Shown here: piece by piece, positions 1-9,458 of the stretch | How the letters are laid out: each line of letters opens with the position of its first letter | Position numbering within the stretch: the first letter of the stretch is position 1 | NCBI RefSeq assembly: GCF_002860405.1 | Contig: NZ_NMWV01000012.1 | Location: forward strand, 1-64,000 | From: Bifidobacterium imperatoris | Lineage (GTDB): Bacteria > Actinomycetota > Actinomycetes > Actinomycetales > Bifidobacteriaceae | Direction of reading: 5' to 3' | DNA length: 64,000 bases | Made by a program: the position numbers and the translations under genes | The notes under the pieces: generated by a model | What the model saw: the letters and a program-made list of their open reading frames with translations, nothing else | What the model was told of the DNA's origin: nothing | Databases searched by the model: none

Positions 1-1
1 G

Positions 2-454
2 CCGGAACTGGTTTCCGGTGCTGTGTCCATCATGGCCATTGCTCGTGAGGCTGGCGCTCGCACCAAGATTGCCGTCAAGGCCAACACCGAGGGCGTGAAC
101 CCGAAGGGTGCACTGATTGGGCCCGGTGGTTCCCGCGTGCGTGCGGTGATGGAAAACCTTGGCCCGGAGAAGATTGATATTGTTGACTACTCCGATGATC
201 CGGCCAAGTTCGTGGCCGCTGCGCTTTCCCCGGCTGTGGCAACCGGCGTGCAGGTGATTAGCGAAAAGAACAAGACTGCCATCGCCTTCATCCATGACGA
301 TCAGCTTTCGCTGGCTATCGGCAAGGAAGGCCAGAATGCTCGTCTTGCCGCGAAGCTCACCGGCTGGAAGATCGGCATCGAATCTGCCGAGGCTCATGCG
401 AAGAAGGTTGCCGCTGAGCAGGCAGCTCGTGAGGCTGCCGAGTCGCAGAACTGA
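2..454 (+). CDS. nusA: Transcription termination/antitermination factor NusA, C-terminal part (5' end outside window)
   Basis: The reading frame is open from base 2 and covers the last 150 residues. NusA binds RNA polymerase and nascent RNA and modulates pausing, termination and antitermination. Two KH-type RNA-binding modules are visible: one with the GPGG loop (bases ~121-130) and one with GKEG (bases ~322-333), in the order typical of NusA. The C-terminus is a short Ala/Glu-rich helix, with none of the acidic repeats found in E. coli NusA, as is usual in actinobacteria. No ylxR gene follows; a terminator and a 267-bp gap separate it from infB. The true start lies upstream of the window. 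Identity is near certain from the PELVSGAV...[13 protein letters not shown] signature. Confidence 0.96.
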   Translation, partial: PELVSGAVSIMAIAREAGARTKIAVKANTEGVNPKGALIGPGGSRVRAVMENLGPEKIDIVDYSDDPAKFVAAALSPAVATGVQVISEKNKTAIAFIHDDQLSLAIGKEGQNARLAAKLTGWKIGIESAEAHAKKVAAEQAAREAAESQN

Positions 455-494
455 GTAATCTGCTGCAAGCTGCAGTAGGTGTATAGACTGCCCA

Positions 495-540
495 AAAGAC
501 CGCGAATTGTACCGACAATGGTACGGCTCGCGGTCTTTGT
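495..540 (+). terminator. Intrinsic terminator after nusA
   Basis: An 11-bp perfect stem (AAAGACCGCGA at 495-505 with TCGCGGTCTTT at 528-538) encloses a second short stem (GTACC/GGTAC). The 3' arm ends in TTT followed by GTT. It separates nusA from infB, so infB probably has its own promoter within 541-710. Confidence 0.8.
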
Positions 541-721
541 TATGCTATCCAGCGCTATGAGTATGCTTGACTGGCGTATGTGGGTTGTCGCAGTGTGCGT
601 AAAATCGCCCGCACAAAAGCGAGGTAACACGATCATGGTCGAACGATGAGACAGGGTAGGCTTGCCGTCATCACCAACTGACCACGCTCTTGTACGCGTG
701 GTCACAGAATAGGAGTAATTA

Positions 722-3625
722 GTGGGGAAACCACGCGTTTATGAATTAGCCAAGGACTTGCACGTCGACAGCAAGACCGTTCTTGAGAAGCTCAAGGACA
801 TGGGAGAGTTCGTCAAGTCCGCTTCTTCCACCATTGAGCCGCCGGTGGCTCGTCGTCTGAAGGCTGCATTCGCCAAGGATAACGATAAGAGCGGCGATAA
901 GGGCAATGCTAAGCCCGCAGCTGCAGTTCCGCATAAGCCAGCTGCACCGAATACGACTCCGGCTGCCGCTGCACGCAGTGCCAAGAGCGCACAGGCTACG
1001 CCGGCTGCTCAGCAGAATAGCCAGAATACTCAAAATCATCACGCAACGCCGACTCCGGGTGCTCGTCCTGTACGTCCGGGCCAGGGCAATGCACGCCCGC
1101 AGGGCGGTGCTCGTCCGGCAGCTCCGTCTCCGGCACGTCATGGCGGTCAGCATGAAAACCGTGAAGGTGCTCGTCCTGCACGTCCGGGCCAGGGTCGTCC
1201 GAACGGTGGCCAGCCTGGTCAGCATCAGAACAACCGCAATGGTTCCGCTCGTCCGGCTCCGCACGGCAATGGCAATAATGGTGGCAACAACGCTACCTCC
1301 AATGCCATTCCGCGTCCGCACGCTCAGGGTCCGCGTCCGGGCAATAATCCGTTCTCTCGCAAGCAGGGCATGCATACGCCTACGCCGGGTGATATTCCGC
1401 GTCCGCATCCGATGGCTCGTCCGACTGCCGAAGGTGGCCGCAATGGTCGTCCAGGCCGTCCGGGCCAGGGACAAGGCCAGGGCCGTGGCTTCCGTGGCGG
1501 TCGTCCGGGCCAGGGCGGTCCTCGTCCAGGCCAGTGGGGCCATAACCGTCCGGGCCAGGGCGCTGGCGCTCAAGGCGGTGCCCAGGGCGGCGCACGCGGT
1601 GGTTTCCGCGGCGGTGCCGGTGGCAACAACTTCCAGGGCGGCGGTGCTCCGAGTAACGGTCCCGCACGCGGTGGCGGCCGCGGCGGTCGCGGCGGCGCTG
1701 CAGGTGCATTCGGCCGCCAGGGCGGCAAGTCCTCCAAGGCTCGTAAGAACCGTCTGGCAAAGCGTCAGGAATATGAGGAGCTGAAAGCACCAACCATTGG
1801 CGGCGTTCGCATTCCGAACGGCAATGGTCAGGTTATTCGTCTGCGTCAGGGTGCTTCTCTGGCTGATTTGGCCGAGAAGATCAACGTCAATCAGGCTGCC
1901 CTGGTGACTGTGCTCTTCCACCTGGGCCAGATGGCTACCGCTACCCAGTCCCTGGACGAAGAGACCTTCCAGATCCTGGGCGATGAGATCGGCTGGAAGA
2001 TTCAGCTGGTCTCCGCTGAGGAAGAGGACAAGGAGCTGCTCCAGCAGTTTGACATCAACCTTGATGAGGAAGAGCTGCAGGATGATAAGGATCTGAAGCC
2101 TCGTCCGCCGGTTGTCACCGTTATGGGCCACGTCGATCACGGTAAGACCCGACTGCTGGATACCATTCGTAAGACCAACGTCATCGCACGCGAGGCCGGT
2201 GGTATTACCCAGCGCATCGGTGCATATCAGGTTACGGTGGATCTTGATGGCGAAGCCCGCAAGATCACCTTCCTCGATACCCCTGGCCATGAGGCGTTCA
2301 CCGCAATGCGTGCCCGTGGTGCGGAGCTCACTGATGTTGCCATCCTTGTGGTTGCCGCTGACGATGGTGTGATGCCTCAGACCGTTGAGGCCATCAACCA
2401 CGCTCAGGCAGCTAAGGTACCGATTGTCGTGGCTGTGAACAAGATCGATGTGCCTGGCGCCAATCCGGATAAGGTTCGCGGTCAGCTCACCGAGTTTGGT
2501 CTGGTTCCGGAAGAATACGGCGGCGATACTATGTTCGTCGACATTTCCGCCAAGCAGAACATCAACGTGGACAAGCTCCTCGAAGCTGTGCTGCTCACGG
2601 CCGATGCAGAGCTCGATCTTCGCGCCAATCCGAACATGGACGCCCGTGGTGCCACCGTCGAAGCCCGACTCGACAAGGGTCGTGGTGCTGTGGCCACCGT
2701 GCTGGTTCAGCAGGGTACGCTGCACGTTGGCGACGCCATCGTGGCCGGCACCTCCTACGGCCGCGTCCGTGCCATGCTCGACGAGAATGGTCACACGATG
2801 GAGGCCGCAGGTCCGTCCACGCCTGTTCAGGTGCTTGGCTTGACTTCCGTGCCTACCGCAGGTGATCTCTTCCTCGTGGCTTCCGATGATCGTGCGGCCC
2901 GCCAGATTGCTGAGAAGCGTCAGGCTACCGAGCGCGCCGCCCAGCTGGCAAAGCGTCGTAAGGTCGTCTCCCTTGAGGACTTCAAGAAGAAGTTCGCCGA
3001 GTCCGAGATCGACATGCTCAACATCGTCATCAAGGGCGATTCCTCCGGTTCTGTCGAGGCGCTGGAAGATTCCTTGATGAAGATCGAGGTGTCCGACGAA
3101 GTCGGCATCCAGGTTATCCACCGCGGCGTTGGTGCGATTACCCAGAACGATGTCAACCTGGCTACGGTCGACAAGGCCGTTATCATCGGCTTCAACGTGC
3201 GCCCGAACCGTCAGGTCGCCGACCTCGCCGAGCGCGAGGGCGTGGAGATCAAGTACTACTCGGTCATCTACCGTGCGATCGAAGACATTGAGGCATCCCT
3301 CAAGGGCATGCTCAAGCCGGAATATGAAGAGGTCGTCACCTCTCACTCCGAGATTCGCGAGATCTTCCGCTCCTCCAAGTTCGGCAACATCGCCGGCGTT
3401 ATGGTGCAGGACGGCGAGGTCAAGCGTGGTACGAAGTGCCGTATTCTGCGCAATGGCGTTGCCACCGTCAACGACCTCGAGATCTCCTCGCTGCGTCGCT
3501 TCAAGGACGATGTCCAGTCCGTCAAGGAAGGCTACGAGGCCGGTATCAACCTCGGTACCTTCAACGACATCGAACTTGGCGACATTATCGAGACTTTCGA
3601 GATGCGCGAGGTTGAACGCAAGTAG
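722..3625 (+). CDS. infB: Translation initiation factor IF-2
   Basis: IF-2 is the GTPase that places initiator tRNA on the 30S subunit and promotes subunit joining. The 967-residue protein starts with an IF2_N module (residues ~3-45). A very long low-complexity stretch (~60-340) follows, rich in Arg, Gly, Pro, Asn and Gln. A second IF2_N-like region comes next, then the G domain: GHVDHGKT at 469-476, DTPGH at 519-523 and NKID at 573-576. Domains II-IV complete it. Start is GTG at 722, preceded by GGAG about 8 bases upstream. Length is typical of actinobacterial IF-2, which is longer than E. coli IF-2 because of the disordered N-terminus. It heads the infB-rbfA-truB-ribF cluster. The 1003-codon open frame on the opposite strand is a GC-bias shadow. 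Confidence 0.97.
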   Translation: MGKPRVYELAKDLHVDSKTVLEKLKDMGEFVKSASSTIEPPVARRLKAAFAKDNDKSGDKGNAKPAAAVPHKPAAPNTTPAAAARSAKSAQATPAAQQNSQNTQNHHATPTPGARPVRPGQGNARPQGGARPAAPSPARHGGQHENREGARPARPGQGRPNGGQPGQHQNNRNGSARPAPHGNGNNGGNNATSNAIPRPHAQGPRPGNNPFSRKQGMHTPTPGDIPRPHPMARPTAEGGRNGRPGRPGQGQGQGRGFRGGRPGQGGPRPGQWGHNRPGQGAGAQGGAQGGARGGFRGGAGGNNFQGGGAPSNGPARGGGRGGRGGAAGAFGRQGGKSSKARKNRLAKRQEYEELKAPTIGGVRIPNGNGQVIRLRQGASLADLAEKINVNQAALVTVLFHLGQMATATQSLDEETFQILGDEIGWKIQLVSAEEEDKELLQQFDINLDEEELQDDKDLKPRPPVVTVMGHVDHGKTRLLDTIRKTNVIAREAGGITQRIGAYQVTVDLDGEARKITFLDTPGHEAFTAMRARGAELTDVAILVVAADDGVMPQTVEAINHAQAAKVPIVVAVNKIDVPGANPDKVRGQLTEFGLVPEEYGGDTMFVDISAKQNINVDKLLEAVLLTADAELDLRANPNMDARGATVEARLDKGRGAVATVLVQQGTLHVGDAIVAGTSYGRVRAMLDENGHTMEAAGPSTPVQVLGLTSVPTAGDLFLVASDDRAARQIAEKRQATERAAQLAKRRKVVSLEDFKKKFAESEIDMLNIVIKGDSSGSVEALEDSLMKIEVSDEVGIQVIHRGVGAITQNDVNLATVDKAVIIGFNVRPNRQVADLAEREGVEIKYYSVIYRAIEDIEASLKGMLKPEYEEVVTSHSEIREIFRSSKFGNIAGVMVQDGEVKRGTKCRILRNGVATVNDLEISSLRRFKDDVQSVKEGYEAGINLGTFNDIELGDIIETFEMREVERK

Positions 3626-3640
3626 TTCATGATGCGTATA

Positions 3641-3755
3641 GGCCCCCTCTGACGAGGGGGCTGTCAGCCGCAGGCAGACTGGGGGAGAGCCCTTTCTCAT
3701 AGGTTCTTCCCACATCTGGCCTACGTTCGGCAGCCCCCTCCGATCAGAGGGGGCC
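3641..3755. repeat. Intergenic palindromic repeat element with inverted ends
   Basis: Both ends of this 115-bp element are self-complementary G/C-run palindromes. They are also inverted copies of each other: the left end at 3641-3663 reads GGCCCCCTCTGACGAGG..., and the right end at 3731-3755 is nearly its reverse complement. The interior contains CAGACTGGGGGAG, a phrase also present at 34381-34430. It looks like a REP/BIME-type unit lying between infB and rbfA and would fold strongly in the mRNA. It has no open frame of its own. Confidence 0.7.
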
Positions 3756-3777
3756 AAATTATTGAAAGGAAACCCTT

Positions 3778-4305
3778 ATGGCAGGAACCAACCCCCGTGC
3801 CGCACGCATTGCAGCGTTGATTCAGCGCGTTGTAGCCTCCTCCATCGAGCGTGAGCTGCATGATAAGCGTCTGACCAACATCACCGTCACCGAAGTGCGT
3901 GTGACCAACGATTTGCAGATTGCCAAGATTTACTGGACTCAGCTTGGCCACGAAGGCAAGGAAGCAGGAGAACGCAAGCGCGCTCAGCAGGCTCTTGACC
4001 AGGCCAAAGGCCATCTGCGTTCCCTGGTCGGTCACAAAGCTGGCCTGCGTCTGACCCCTCAGCTGCAGTTCGTGTTCGATGAAGTGCCCGGCGAGGCTCA
4101 CGAGATCGAAGATATTCTGGCTTTGGCTCGCAAGCGTGATGAGGAACTCGCAAAGGCTCGCGCCACCGCCCAATACGCTGGTGATGCCGACCCATACAAG
4201 CACGATGATGAGCCTGAAGACGATTCGAACTTCGAAGACGACCTTGATTCCGATGATGATGCGGACGACTTCGAAGACGATTCCGTGGACTCCTCCGAAG
4301 AATAA
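3778..4305 (+). CDS. rbfA: 30S ribosome-binding factor RbfA
   Basis: RbfA is a KH-fold factor that binds the 30S subunit and assists late 16S rRNA maturation, especially in the cold. The 175-residue product begins with a typical RbfA N-terminus (NPRAARIAALIQRVVAS) and keeps the LTNITVTEVRVTNDLQIAKIYW strand region. After residue ~130 it carries an acidic Asp/Glu-rich tail absent from E. coli RbfA but common in actinobacteria. Start ATG 3778 has GAAAGGA upstream. It is separated from infB by the palindromic repeat element and from truB by 72 bp, consistent with one ribosome-biogenesis operon. Confidence 0.95.
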   Translation: MAGTNPRAARIAALIQRVVASSIERELHDKRLTNITVTEVRVTNDLQIAKIYWTQLGHEGKEAGERKRAQQALDQAKGHLRSLVGHKAGLRLTPQLQFVFDEVPGEAHEIEDILALARKRDEELAKARATAQYAGDADPYKHDDEPEDDSNFEDDLDSDDDADDFEDDSVDSSEE

Positions 4306-4377
4306 ACTGTCAACCCAGCCGAAGGCGAAGAACACCATATCGAGCGAAGCTCGCCTCTGTTCTTGCGAAGGAGAACC

Positions 4378-5487
4378 ATGCCACAATCCACTCCATCCGG
4401 CCTGCTTATTATTGACAAGCCGCAGGGTGTGACCAGTTTTGATGCGGTGGCCGCAGTACGTGGCGCACTGCATATCAAAAAAGTAGGCCATGCGGGCACG
4501 CTTGACCCTATGGCCACTGGTGCGTTGGTGATTGCATTCGGTCATGCTACGCGCTTATTGAACGCGATTGTGGCACACGATAAAACCTATGAGGCTACGA
4601 TTCGCCTTGGCCTCGGTACCACTACCGATGACGCCGAAGGCGAATTGGTGCATGCGGCTGCTTCTACTGATGTGCAAGGTCTTACTGAATCACTGATTCG
4701 TGAGACTATCGAGAGTCGTTTCACAGGTGATATTGAACAAGTGCCAAATACCTTCTCCGCCATCAAAATCGATGGCAAGCGAGCTTACGATTTGGCTCGT
4801 GAAGGCAAGGACGTGGAGTTGAAGGCCAGGCCGGTGACGATAGGTGAGTTTACGGTTTTGGCCGTTCGCCGAGGCTTCGTACCGGGCAAATGCGCTGGTG
4901 AACCACTTATGCAAGCCGAGACGAACATGCCTTCCGGCATGGTTCCAGTAGTGGATGTCGATGTTCGAGTCAGTTGTTCGTCCGGCACATATATCCGTGC
5001 GCTGGCCCGTGACTTGGGTGCTGAACTTGGCGTAGGCGGACATTTGATTCGTTTGCGTCGCACACGAGTCGGTAGGTTCGCGTTGCCGGACGATACGAGC
5101 GGGCTGATTAGTGATAGCGCCATGAGCGAAACTCATACACATACGATTACTGCCCATACGGAGTCGAAAACATTCACCACTCGCGAAGGCGAAACCATCA
5201 CTCGTAGTAAATGCGTGTTGGATACTCCCGCTGAGTTATCTGGTGATGATCGCCGTACTTGGTTGCTGGATCATGCTCTGACGATGGAACAAGCCGCTCG
5301 AGGCGCTATGCCGGCATTGGATATCACCACCGAGGAGGCTGCGGAACTGCGGTTCGGACGCCGCATCGAGCGCACCATCAGCGAACCTACGGCCGCCATT
5401 GTTCCGCAGACTCATGATGTAGTGGCAATTGTTGAGCGAGCCAATGCGCATCAGGCGAAGCCCGCTACCGTATTCCCCATCGCGTAA
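4378..5487 (+). CDS. truB: tRNA pseudouridine(55) synthase TruB
   Basis: TruB isomerises U55 in the T-loop of elongator tRNAs. The 369-residue protein has the family motif around the catalytic aspartate, HAGTLDPMATG, with Asp43. It also has the N-terminal GLLIIDKPQGVTS strand and the C-terminal VSCSSGTYIRALARDLG segment. ATG 4378 is chosen over an in-frame ATG 15 bases upstream because AAGGAG (4368-4373) precedes it. The protein is longer than E. coli TruB (~314 aa); the extra residues lie mainly in the middle (after ~150) and near the C-terminus (~260-330). The rbfA-truB-ribF order is common in bacteria. Confidence 0.95.
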   Translation: MPQSTPSGLLIIDKPQGVTSFDAVAAVRGALHIKKVGHAGTLDPMATGALVIAFGHATRLLNAIVAHDKTYEATIRLGLGTTTDDAEGELVHAAASTDVQGLTESLIRETIESRFTGDIEQVPNTFSAIKIDGKRAYDLAREGKDVELKARPVTIGEFTVLAVRRGFVPGKCAGEPLMQAETNMPSGMVPVVDVDVRVSCSSGTYIRALARDLGAELGVGGHLIRLRRTRVGRFALPDDTSGLISDSAMSETHTHTITAHTESKTFTTREGETITRSKCVLDTPAELSGDDRRTWLLDHALTMEQAARGAMPALDITTEEAAELRFGRRIERTISEPTAAIVPQTHDVVAIVERANAHQAKPATVFPIA

Positions 5488-5536
5488 AGTAGACGCGGTT
5501 AGTTTGATGCTTCGGGCTCCTCTTTATGAGGGAAGC

Positions 5537-5558
5537 GATCACGCGAAAGCGTGACCGC
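5537..5558 (+). other. GNRA-capped hairpin in the truB-ribF spacer
   Basis: TCACGC (5539-5544) and GCGTGA (5549-5554) pair around a GAAA tetraloop, with further G/C pairing outside. There is no U-run, so it is not an intrinsic terminator. It may stabilise or separate message segments in the operon. No FMN-riboswitch-like architecture is visible here. Confidence 0.45.
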
Positions 5559-5602
5559 ACAACATGTACGGCCCAGTTTGAATAAAAGGAATCCTACGAG
5601 AT

Positions 5603-6790
5603 ATGGAAATTACTTATCTGACTCCGGATGAACAGGGCGAAGTCGCTTGGCCCTCGTTCGATAACGATAAGAAGGCCGTGGTGACGCTCGGTGCGTTCGA
5701 CGGCATGCATCTGGGGCATCAAGCCGTTATCAAGCGTGTAGTGGAGCTTGCCAAGAAACACGATTCATTCTCCGTGGTGATTCTTTTTGAACCGCGCCCG
5801 GCTTTTGTGCACGGATGGGCCGCCAAGCACGATGGACAGGAACCTACGGAGGCCAATATCGATGCCGAAGCTTTGACCAGTGTGCATGAGCGTCTGCAGC
5901 GTATTGAGCAGCTTGGTGTGGATCATGTGCTTGTGGTCCGTTATACGTTGGCGTTTGCTTCAAAGTCGTACATTTTCTTCCTTGGCCGACTGGTTGGCAA
6001 GCTGGGCATGCGCACGCTGGTGCTTGGTCAGGATGCTGCTTTGGGCAAAGACCGTGCAGGCGACATCAAGCATATTGCCAATCTGGCTGCTGGCGCTGGC
6101 GTGTTCGAGCTGGATGTGGTGGATGATCGTGGTCCGGGCGAGGTGCGTATTCCCCGTGATTTCAAGCCGCAAATGCCGTCTGAATGGGGGGAGCCGGCCG
6201 ATCCGCTGGCTGGGCTGAGCAAGGCGGAACGTCGCTCTTGGAGCAAGAAGCATCAAGCCAAGGCCATGCGTGCCTGGAGCTCCACCAATGTGCGCTACCT
6301 CTTGGCGCATGGCCGTATTCAGGAAGCTAACGCCATTTTGGGTGCGCCTCATGCCATTGAAGGCGAAGTAGTGCATGGCGAAGAGCGTGGCCGTACCATT
6401 GGCTTCCCAACTGCGAACCTTGGCACTGATATCGAAGGCTACATTCCCGTGGACGGCGTATATGCCGGCTGGCTGGTGGATTTGGGCGTGAAAAACGCTG
6501 ATTCCAGCGAGCGGCCCGAAACCGATGCGTCACCCGAGGAGCAGTCTGCTCGACGCTGGCCGGCCGCCATTTCCATCGGCACCAAGCCCACGTTCAGTGA
6601 GAAGACCGGTCTCAACGAACGCGTGGTGGAGTCCTACTGCATCACCGATGATTGGCTTGACCTTTATGGGCACAAGGTGCGCGTGGAATTCACCGGATTC
6701 CTCCGCCCACAAGTCAAGTTTGACGGTGTAGATGCACTGACTGCAGAGCTCAAGCGTAACGTTGAGGAAACCAAGCGTCTGACCGCGTAG
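5603..6790 (+). CDS. ribF: Bifunctional riboflavin kinase / FAD synthetase RibF
   Basis: RibF phosphorylates riboflavin to FMN and adenylylates FMN to FAD. The N-terminal nucleotidyltransferase half has the HxGH site (DGMHLGHQ, His36/His39). The C-terminal flavokinase half has GRTIGFPTANL beginning at residue 263. At 395 residues it is ~80 longer than most RibF proteins. Part of the excess is a linker around residues 190-230 with the charged stretch SKAERRSWSKKHQ. Start ATG 5603 follows AAAAGGA. It is the last gene of the infB-rbfA-truB-ribF block and is followed by a bidirectional terminator. Confidence 0.93.
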   Translation: MEITYLTPDEQGEVAWPSFDNDKKAVVTLGAFDGMHLGHQAVIKRVVELAKKHDSFSVVILFEPRPAFVHGWAAKHDGQEPTEANIDAEALTSVHERLQRIEQLGVDHVLVVRYTLAFASKSYIFFLGRLVGKLGMRTLVLGQDAALGKDRAGDIKHIANLAAGAGVFELDVVDDRGPGEVRIPRDFKPQMPSEWGEPADPLAGLSKAERRSWSKKHQAKAMRAWSSTNVRYLLAHGRIQEANAILGAPHAIEGEVVHGEERGRTIGFPTANLGTDIEGYIPVDGVYAGWLVDLGVKNADSSERPETDASPEEQSARRWPAAISIGTKPTFSEKTGLNERVVESYCITDDWLDLYGHKVRVEFTGFLRPQVKFDGVDALTAELKRNVEETKRLTA

Positions 6791-6824
6791 CGGCCGCCTA
6801 TGATTCACGCTGAGAAAGGCATAT

Positions 6825-6870
6825 AAGCTGTTGGAGCTGATAATCGTTCCAACAGCTTCTTTTATTTCTT
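6825..6870. terminator. Bidirectional terminator between ribF and radA
   Basis: An 11-bp perfect inverted repeat (AAGCTGTTGGA at 6825-6835, TCCAACAGCTT at 6848-6858) is followed on the plus strand by CTTTTATTTCTT and preceded by AT-rich sequence. It serves the convergent ribF (+) and radA (-) genes; the T-rich tail overlaps the radA stop codon. Confidence 0.85.
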
Positions 6871-8307
6871 AATGCCTAATGCCTCCAAAGCATCGGTCAG
6901 TGTTCCCACCTCAATCAACCGGAGCCCATCGATGTGCACTGGTTTACGCAGCGGAGGAATAACTGCCGTGGTAAAACCCAAACGAGCTGCTTCTCGCAGC
7001 CTATATTCCATACGTGGTGCGGGCCTCACCTGACCGGTTAGGGAAATCTCGCCAATCGCGCATGTGGTTTTCGCAATAGGCTTTGCGGTTGCGGCGCTCG
7101 CCAACGCGCTCACAATGGCTAAATCCGAGCCGGGTTCTTTAGCCTGCCCTCCGGCGATAGTGGATACGTAGAGGTCATTGGCCAATAGATTGAGCTTGCT
7201 GTGACGATATAACACCGCCGTCAGCATGGCAATACGGCTGGGATCCACGCCATTAACCGCTCTGCGAGGCGTAGGCAACACTGATTTGGTTACCAATGCC
7301 TGCACTTCGATAGGCAGACTGCGATGACCATCGAGCGTGAACGTCACACAAGTACCTTCTACCGGTGTGGAATCAGTGGTAGAAGGGCCGCCTCCAGACA
7401 GGAACAATCCTGATGGATCAGTGACTTCCTCAATACCCTCGCCGCTCATATCAAAACATCCGATCTCATCGGTCGGTCCAAAGCGATTCTTGATTGCGCG
7501 CAACATACGGAGCGCTGTTTCGCTATCACCCTCAAATTGGCACACCACATCAACCAAATGCTCAAGCGTGCGTGGGCCAGCAATAGAACCATCCTTGGTT
7601 ACATGTCCCACTAAAAACACTGGAATATCCAGAGTTTTAGCAGTATCGATAAGCGCGCTTGCCACTTCGCGCACTTGTGTGGAACCGCCTGAAATGCCAT
7701 CAACCTCTTGAGAGACAATGGTTTGCGCGGAATCAACAATAACCAAAGCCGGCTTGGTTTGTTCAATCAATCCTAACGCGGTGGCCAAATCAGTGGTGGA
7801 AGCCAGCAGCAGATTCGGCTCCACGGCGTTGATGCGCGAGGCGCGAAGTCGAACCTGAGCTTGTGATTCCTCGCCGGAAATATACAGCACGGTGTGCGCA
7901 TTGCTGTTATCAACGCTTGCTACAGCTCTGGCCACATTGCCCGCCGTTTGCAACAGCAGAGTTGATTTGCCGATGCCTGGCTCTCCGGCGATTAATGTCA
8001 CCGAACCAGGCACCACGCCGCCGCCGAGTACTCGATCGAACTCGCTGAACCCAGTGGATAGCCGCTCCACAGTCTCTGTGCCGATCTCAGTAATGGGTTT
8101 TGCTGCTGAACGGGAAGTATCGGCTACGGTAATCGACTGTGTACGCGAGGTGCGGCCGGGGGCTGCCGTTTTGGAACCCGCAGCCGGTCGAGCCTCGTGG
8201 AATTCCTCCACGGTGCCCCATTGCCCGCACTCAGGGCATTTGCCATACCACTTCGAGCCGTTCCACCCGCATTCGGAACATACGTATTGCACAGTTGATT
8301 TCGCCAT
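6862..8307 (-). CDS. radA: DNA repair protein RadA (Sms)
   Basis: RadA/Sms is a RecA-related, DnaB-like helicase that acts in recombinational repair and branch migration. The 481-residue protein has an N-terminal C4 zinc finger (Cys10, 13, 24, 27), a Walker A motif GEPGIGKST at residues 108-116 and the RadA-specific KNRFG motif. It ends in a Lon-protease-like domain lacking proteolytic residues. Length matches the family. The gene is monocistronic, convergent with ribF and divergent from the gene at 8456. Confidence 0.96.
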   Translation of the reverse strand: MAKSTVQYVCSECGWNGSKWYGKCPECGQWGTVEEFHEARPAAGSKTAAPGRTSRTQSITVADTSRSAAKPITEIGTETVERLSTGFSEFDRVLGGGVVPGSVTLIAGEPGIGKSTLLLQTAGNVARAVASVDNSNAHTVLYISGEESQAQVRLRASRINAVEPNLLLASTTDLATALGLIEQTKPALVIVDSAQTIVSQEVDGISGGSTQVREVASALIDTAKTLDIPVFLVGHVTKDGSIAGPRTLEHLVDVVCQFEGDSETALRMLRAIKNRFGPTDEIGCFDMSGEGIEEVTDPSGLFLSGGGPSTTDSTPVEGTCVTFTLDGHRSLPIEVQALVTKSVLPTPRRAVNGVDPSRIAMLTAVLYRHSKLNLLANDLYVSTIAGGQAKEPGSDLAIVSALASAATAKPIAKTTCAIGEISLTGQVRPAPRMEYRLREAARLGFTTAVIPPLRKPVHIDGLRLIEVGTLTDALEALGIKK

Positions 8308-8455
8308 GCTTCCACCCTAACGCCGAATATGAGGCGCGGTAAAATTTTTCCCTGCTAGCCCCTCAGGGGATCAATGCTGCGTGAAGATTCCAACAATCGC
8401 CGTAATGCTCTTGATATATCGAGCAGCGTCACACGGCTGTGAGAGAATCAAGGGC

Positions 8456-9085
8456 ATGACTAACTCCGAGAATGTTTCGACTACACAATCCCACGGCAAG
8501 TTGATCGCAGTCGTCATCGCAGCCGCTGTGGTTATCGTTTTGGCAGTACTTTCGGCGTTCATCTGGCCGGGCTGGGCAATCGTTTCGAAAAACGATACCA
8601 ACGCTACACAGACCACTCAGCAGCAGTCTACGGATACTGAGCCTACTAAGCCGACCATCGATCCTACCGCTTTGCCGGATGACGCAAGCGAGCTGTTGAA
8701 GGCCATGCCGGACAGTGTATTGAACTTTGCTCGTACCAAGGCTGAGGCTTCTACCTCATGGAGCAGTGCTTCCCCTCTTGAGGAATACACGGTGACCTAC
8801 TCCACTGGGGATACGGCCAAGGATATTACGTTGATTGTGGCCCAGTGGTCCACCGCCGACAATGCCAAGACACAATATGATGCTTTGGCTGCCGCTCAAA
8901 CTGGCGAAGAACTGGCTTCCGGCAATGTGAAGGTGTCCGGTGACGCAACTGGTTCGTACACCGTCAAGGCTGATGCATCAGATGCTAAGAAAGCTGTGGC
9001 CACTTGGCAGAACGATACGGTGGTGTTCCAGGCCAGCGGTAACAAGCAGGCGCTTGAGCGTTTCTACCAGAAGTTCCCGCTGTAA
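8456..9085 (+). CDS. Membrane-anchored protein of unknown function
   Basis: I do not recognise a family. The 209-residue protein has a short cytoplasmic N-terminus (~15 residues) and one transmembrane helix (~16-40, LIAVVIAAAVVIVLAVLSAF). A Thr/Gln-rich linker (~48-70) leads to an external domain of about 140 residues with several predicted beta-strands, possibly a small ligand-binding or PepSY/lipoprotein-like fold. ATG 8456 (MTNSENVSTT) is preferred over the longer frame from 8381, because the 25 extra codons contain no plausible ribosome-binding site and read poorly. No strong Shine-Dalgarno precedes 8456, and initiation may be leaderless. It stands alone between radA and bS22. Confidence 0.75.
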   Translation: MTNSENVSTTQSHGKLIAVVIAAAVVIVLAVLSAFIWPGWAIVSKNDTNATQTTQQQSTDTEPTKPTIDPTALPDDASELLKAMPDSVLNFARTKAEASTSWSSASPLEEYTVTYSTGDTAKDITLIVAQWSTADNAKTQYDALAAAQTGEELASGNVKVSGDATGSYTVKADASDAKKAVATWQNDTVVFQASGNKQALERFYQKFPL

Positions 9086-9127
9086 ACCGTCTGATGACTC
9101 GCTCAACTACGTTGTGCGCCACACAGG

Positions 9128-9159
9128 TTTTCTCTGTCTGGCAAGACGTGTACTATAGT
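9128..9159 (+). promoter_or_regulatory. Probable promoter of the bS22 gene
   Basis: TACTAT (9151-9156), overlapping TATAGT (9154-9159), forms a good -10. The -35 region (TTTTCT, 9128-9133, 17-bp spacer) is weak. It lies ~45 bp before the bS22 start codon. Confidence 0.5.
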
Positions 9160-9201
9160 GCGAGTTGCAACTTTTACGATTAATCGAAATGGAGGCTTCA
9201 G

Positions 9202-9291
9202 ATGGGTTCTGTCATCAAGAAGCGCCGCAAGCGGATGAGCAAGAAGAAGCACCGCAAACTGCTGCGTAAGACCCGCCACCAGCGCAAGTAG
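9202..9291 (+). CDS. Small ribosomal subunit protein bS22 (AURKAIP1/COX24-like), 29 aa
   Basis: This very short gene encodes an extremely basic 29-residue peptide beginning MGSVIKKRRKRM and continuing SKKKHRKLLRKTRHQRK. That matches the actinobacterial 30S protein bS22 (AURKAIP1/COX24 domain) known from mycobacterial ribosomes. It has a strong ribosome-binding site (GGAGG, 9191-9195), its own probable promoter and a perfect terminator right after, so it is a complete stand-alone transcription unit. Genes of this size are often missed. About half the residues are Lys or Arg, as expected for rRNA binding. Confidence 0.92.
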   Translation: MGSVIKKRRKRMSKKKHRKLLRKTRHQRK

Positions 9292-9317
9292 TCTTACTTA
9301 GCGATTTAAGGCATTGA

Positions 9318-9354
9318 AAACCCCGCGAGCCGTTTGGCTGCGGGGTTTCTTTAT
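9318..9354 (+). terminator. Intrinsic terminator of the bS22 gene
   Basis: AAACCCCGC (9318-9326) pairs with GCGGGGTTT (9340-9348); an inner AGCC-GTTT-GGCT stem completes a long hairpin, followed by CTTTATC. Confidence 0.9.
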
Positions 9355-9381
9355 CTTCCGTCTGCTGTGCCGAGTAATGCA

Positions 9382-9416
9382 AAGAGCCGCACCTGCGTTG
9401 TGCAGATGCGGCTCTT
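9382..9416 (-). terminator. Intrinsic terminator of rpiA
   Basis: A 10-bp perfect inverted repeat (AAGAGCCGCA at 9382-9391 with TGCGGCTCTT at 9407-9416) is followed, read on the minus strand, by TTTGCATT. It lies 42 bp past the rpiA stop codon. Confidence 0.8.
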
Positions 9417-9458
9417 GGTGTTGCGTCAGCTAGTAGCGGGCATCGCGCCCGCAACGGC

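Noticed and set aside
746..3757. 1003-codon open frame antisense to infB
   Set aside because: It mirrors infB almost exactly. Its product is a compositionally odd chain with no motifs, while the infB frame has all IF-2 signatures. GC-rich third positions create such shadows.
5488..5602. FMN riboswitch upstream of ribF
   Set aside because: The spacer is 115 bp with one GAAA-loop hairpin; none of the multi-helix FMN-aptamer consensus is visible.
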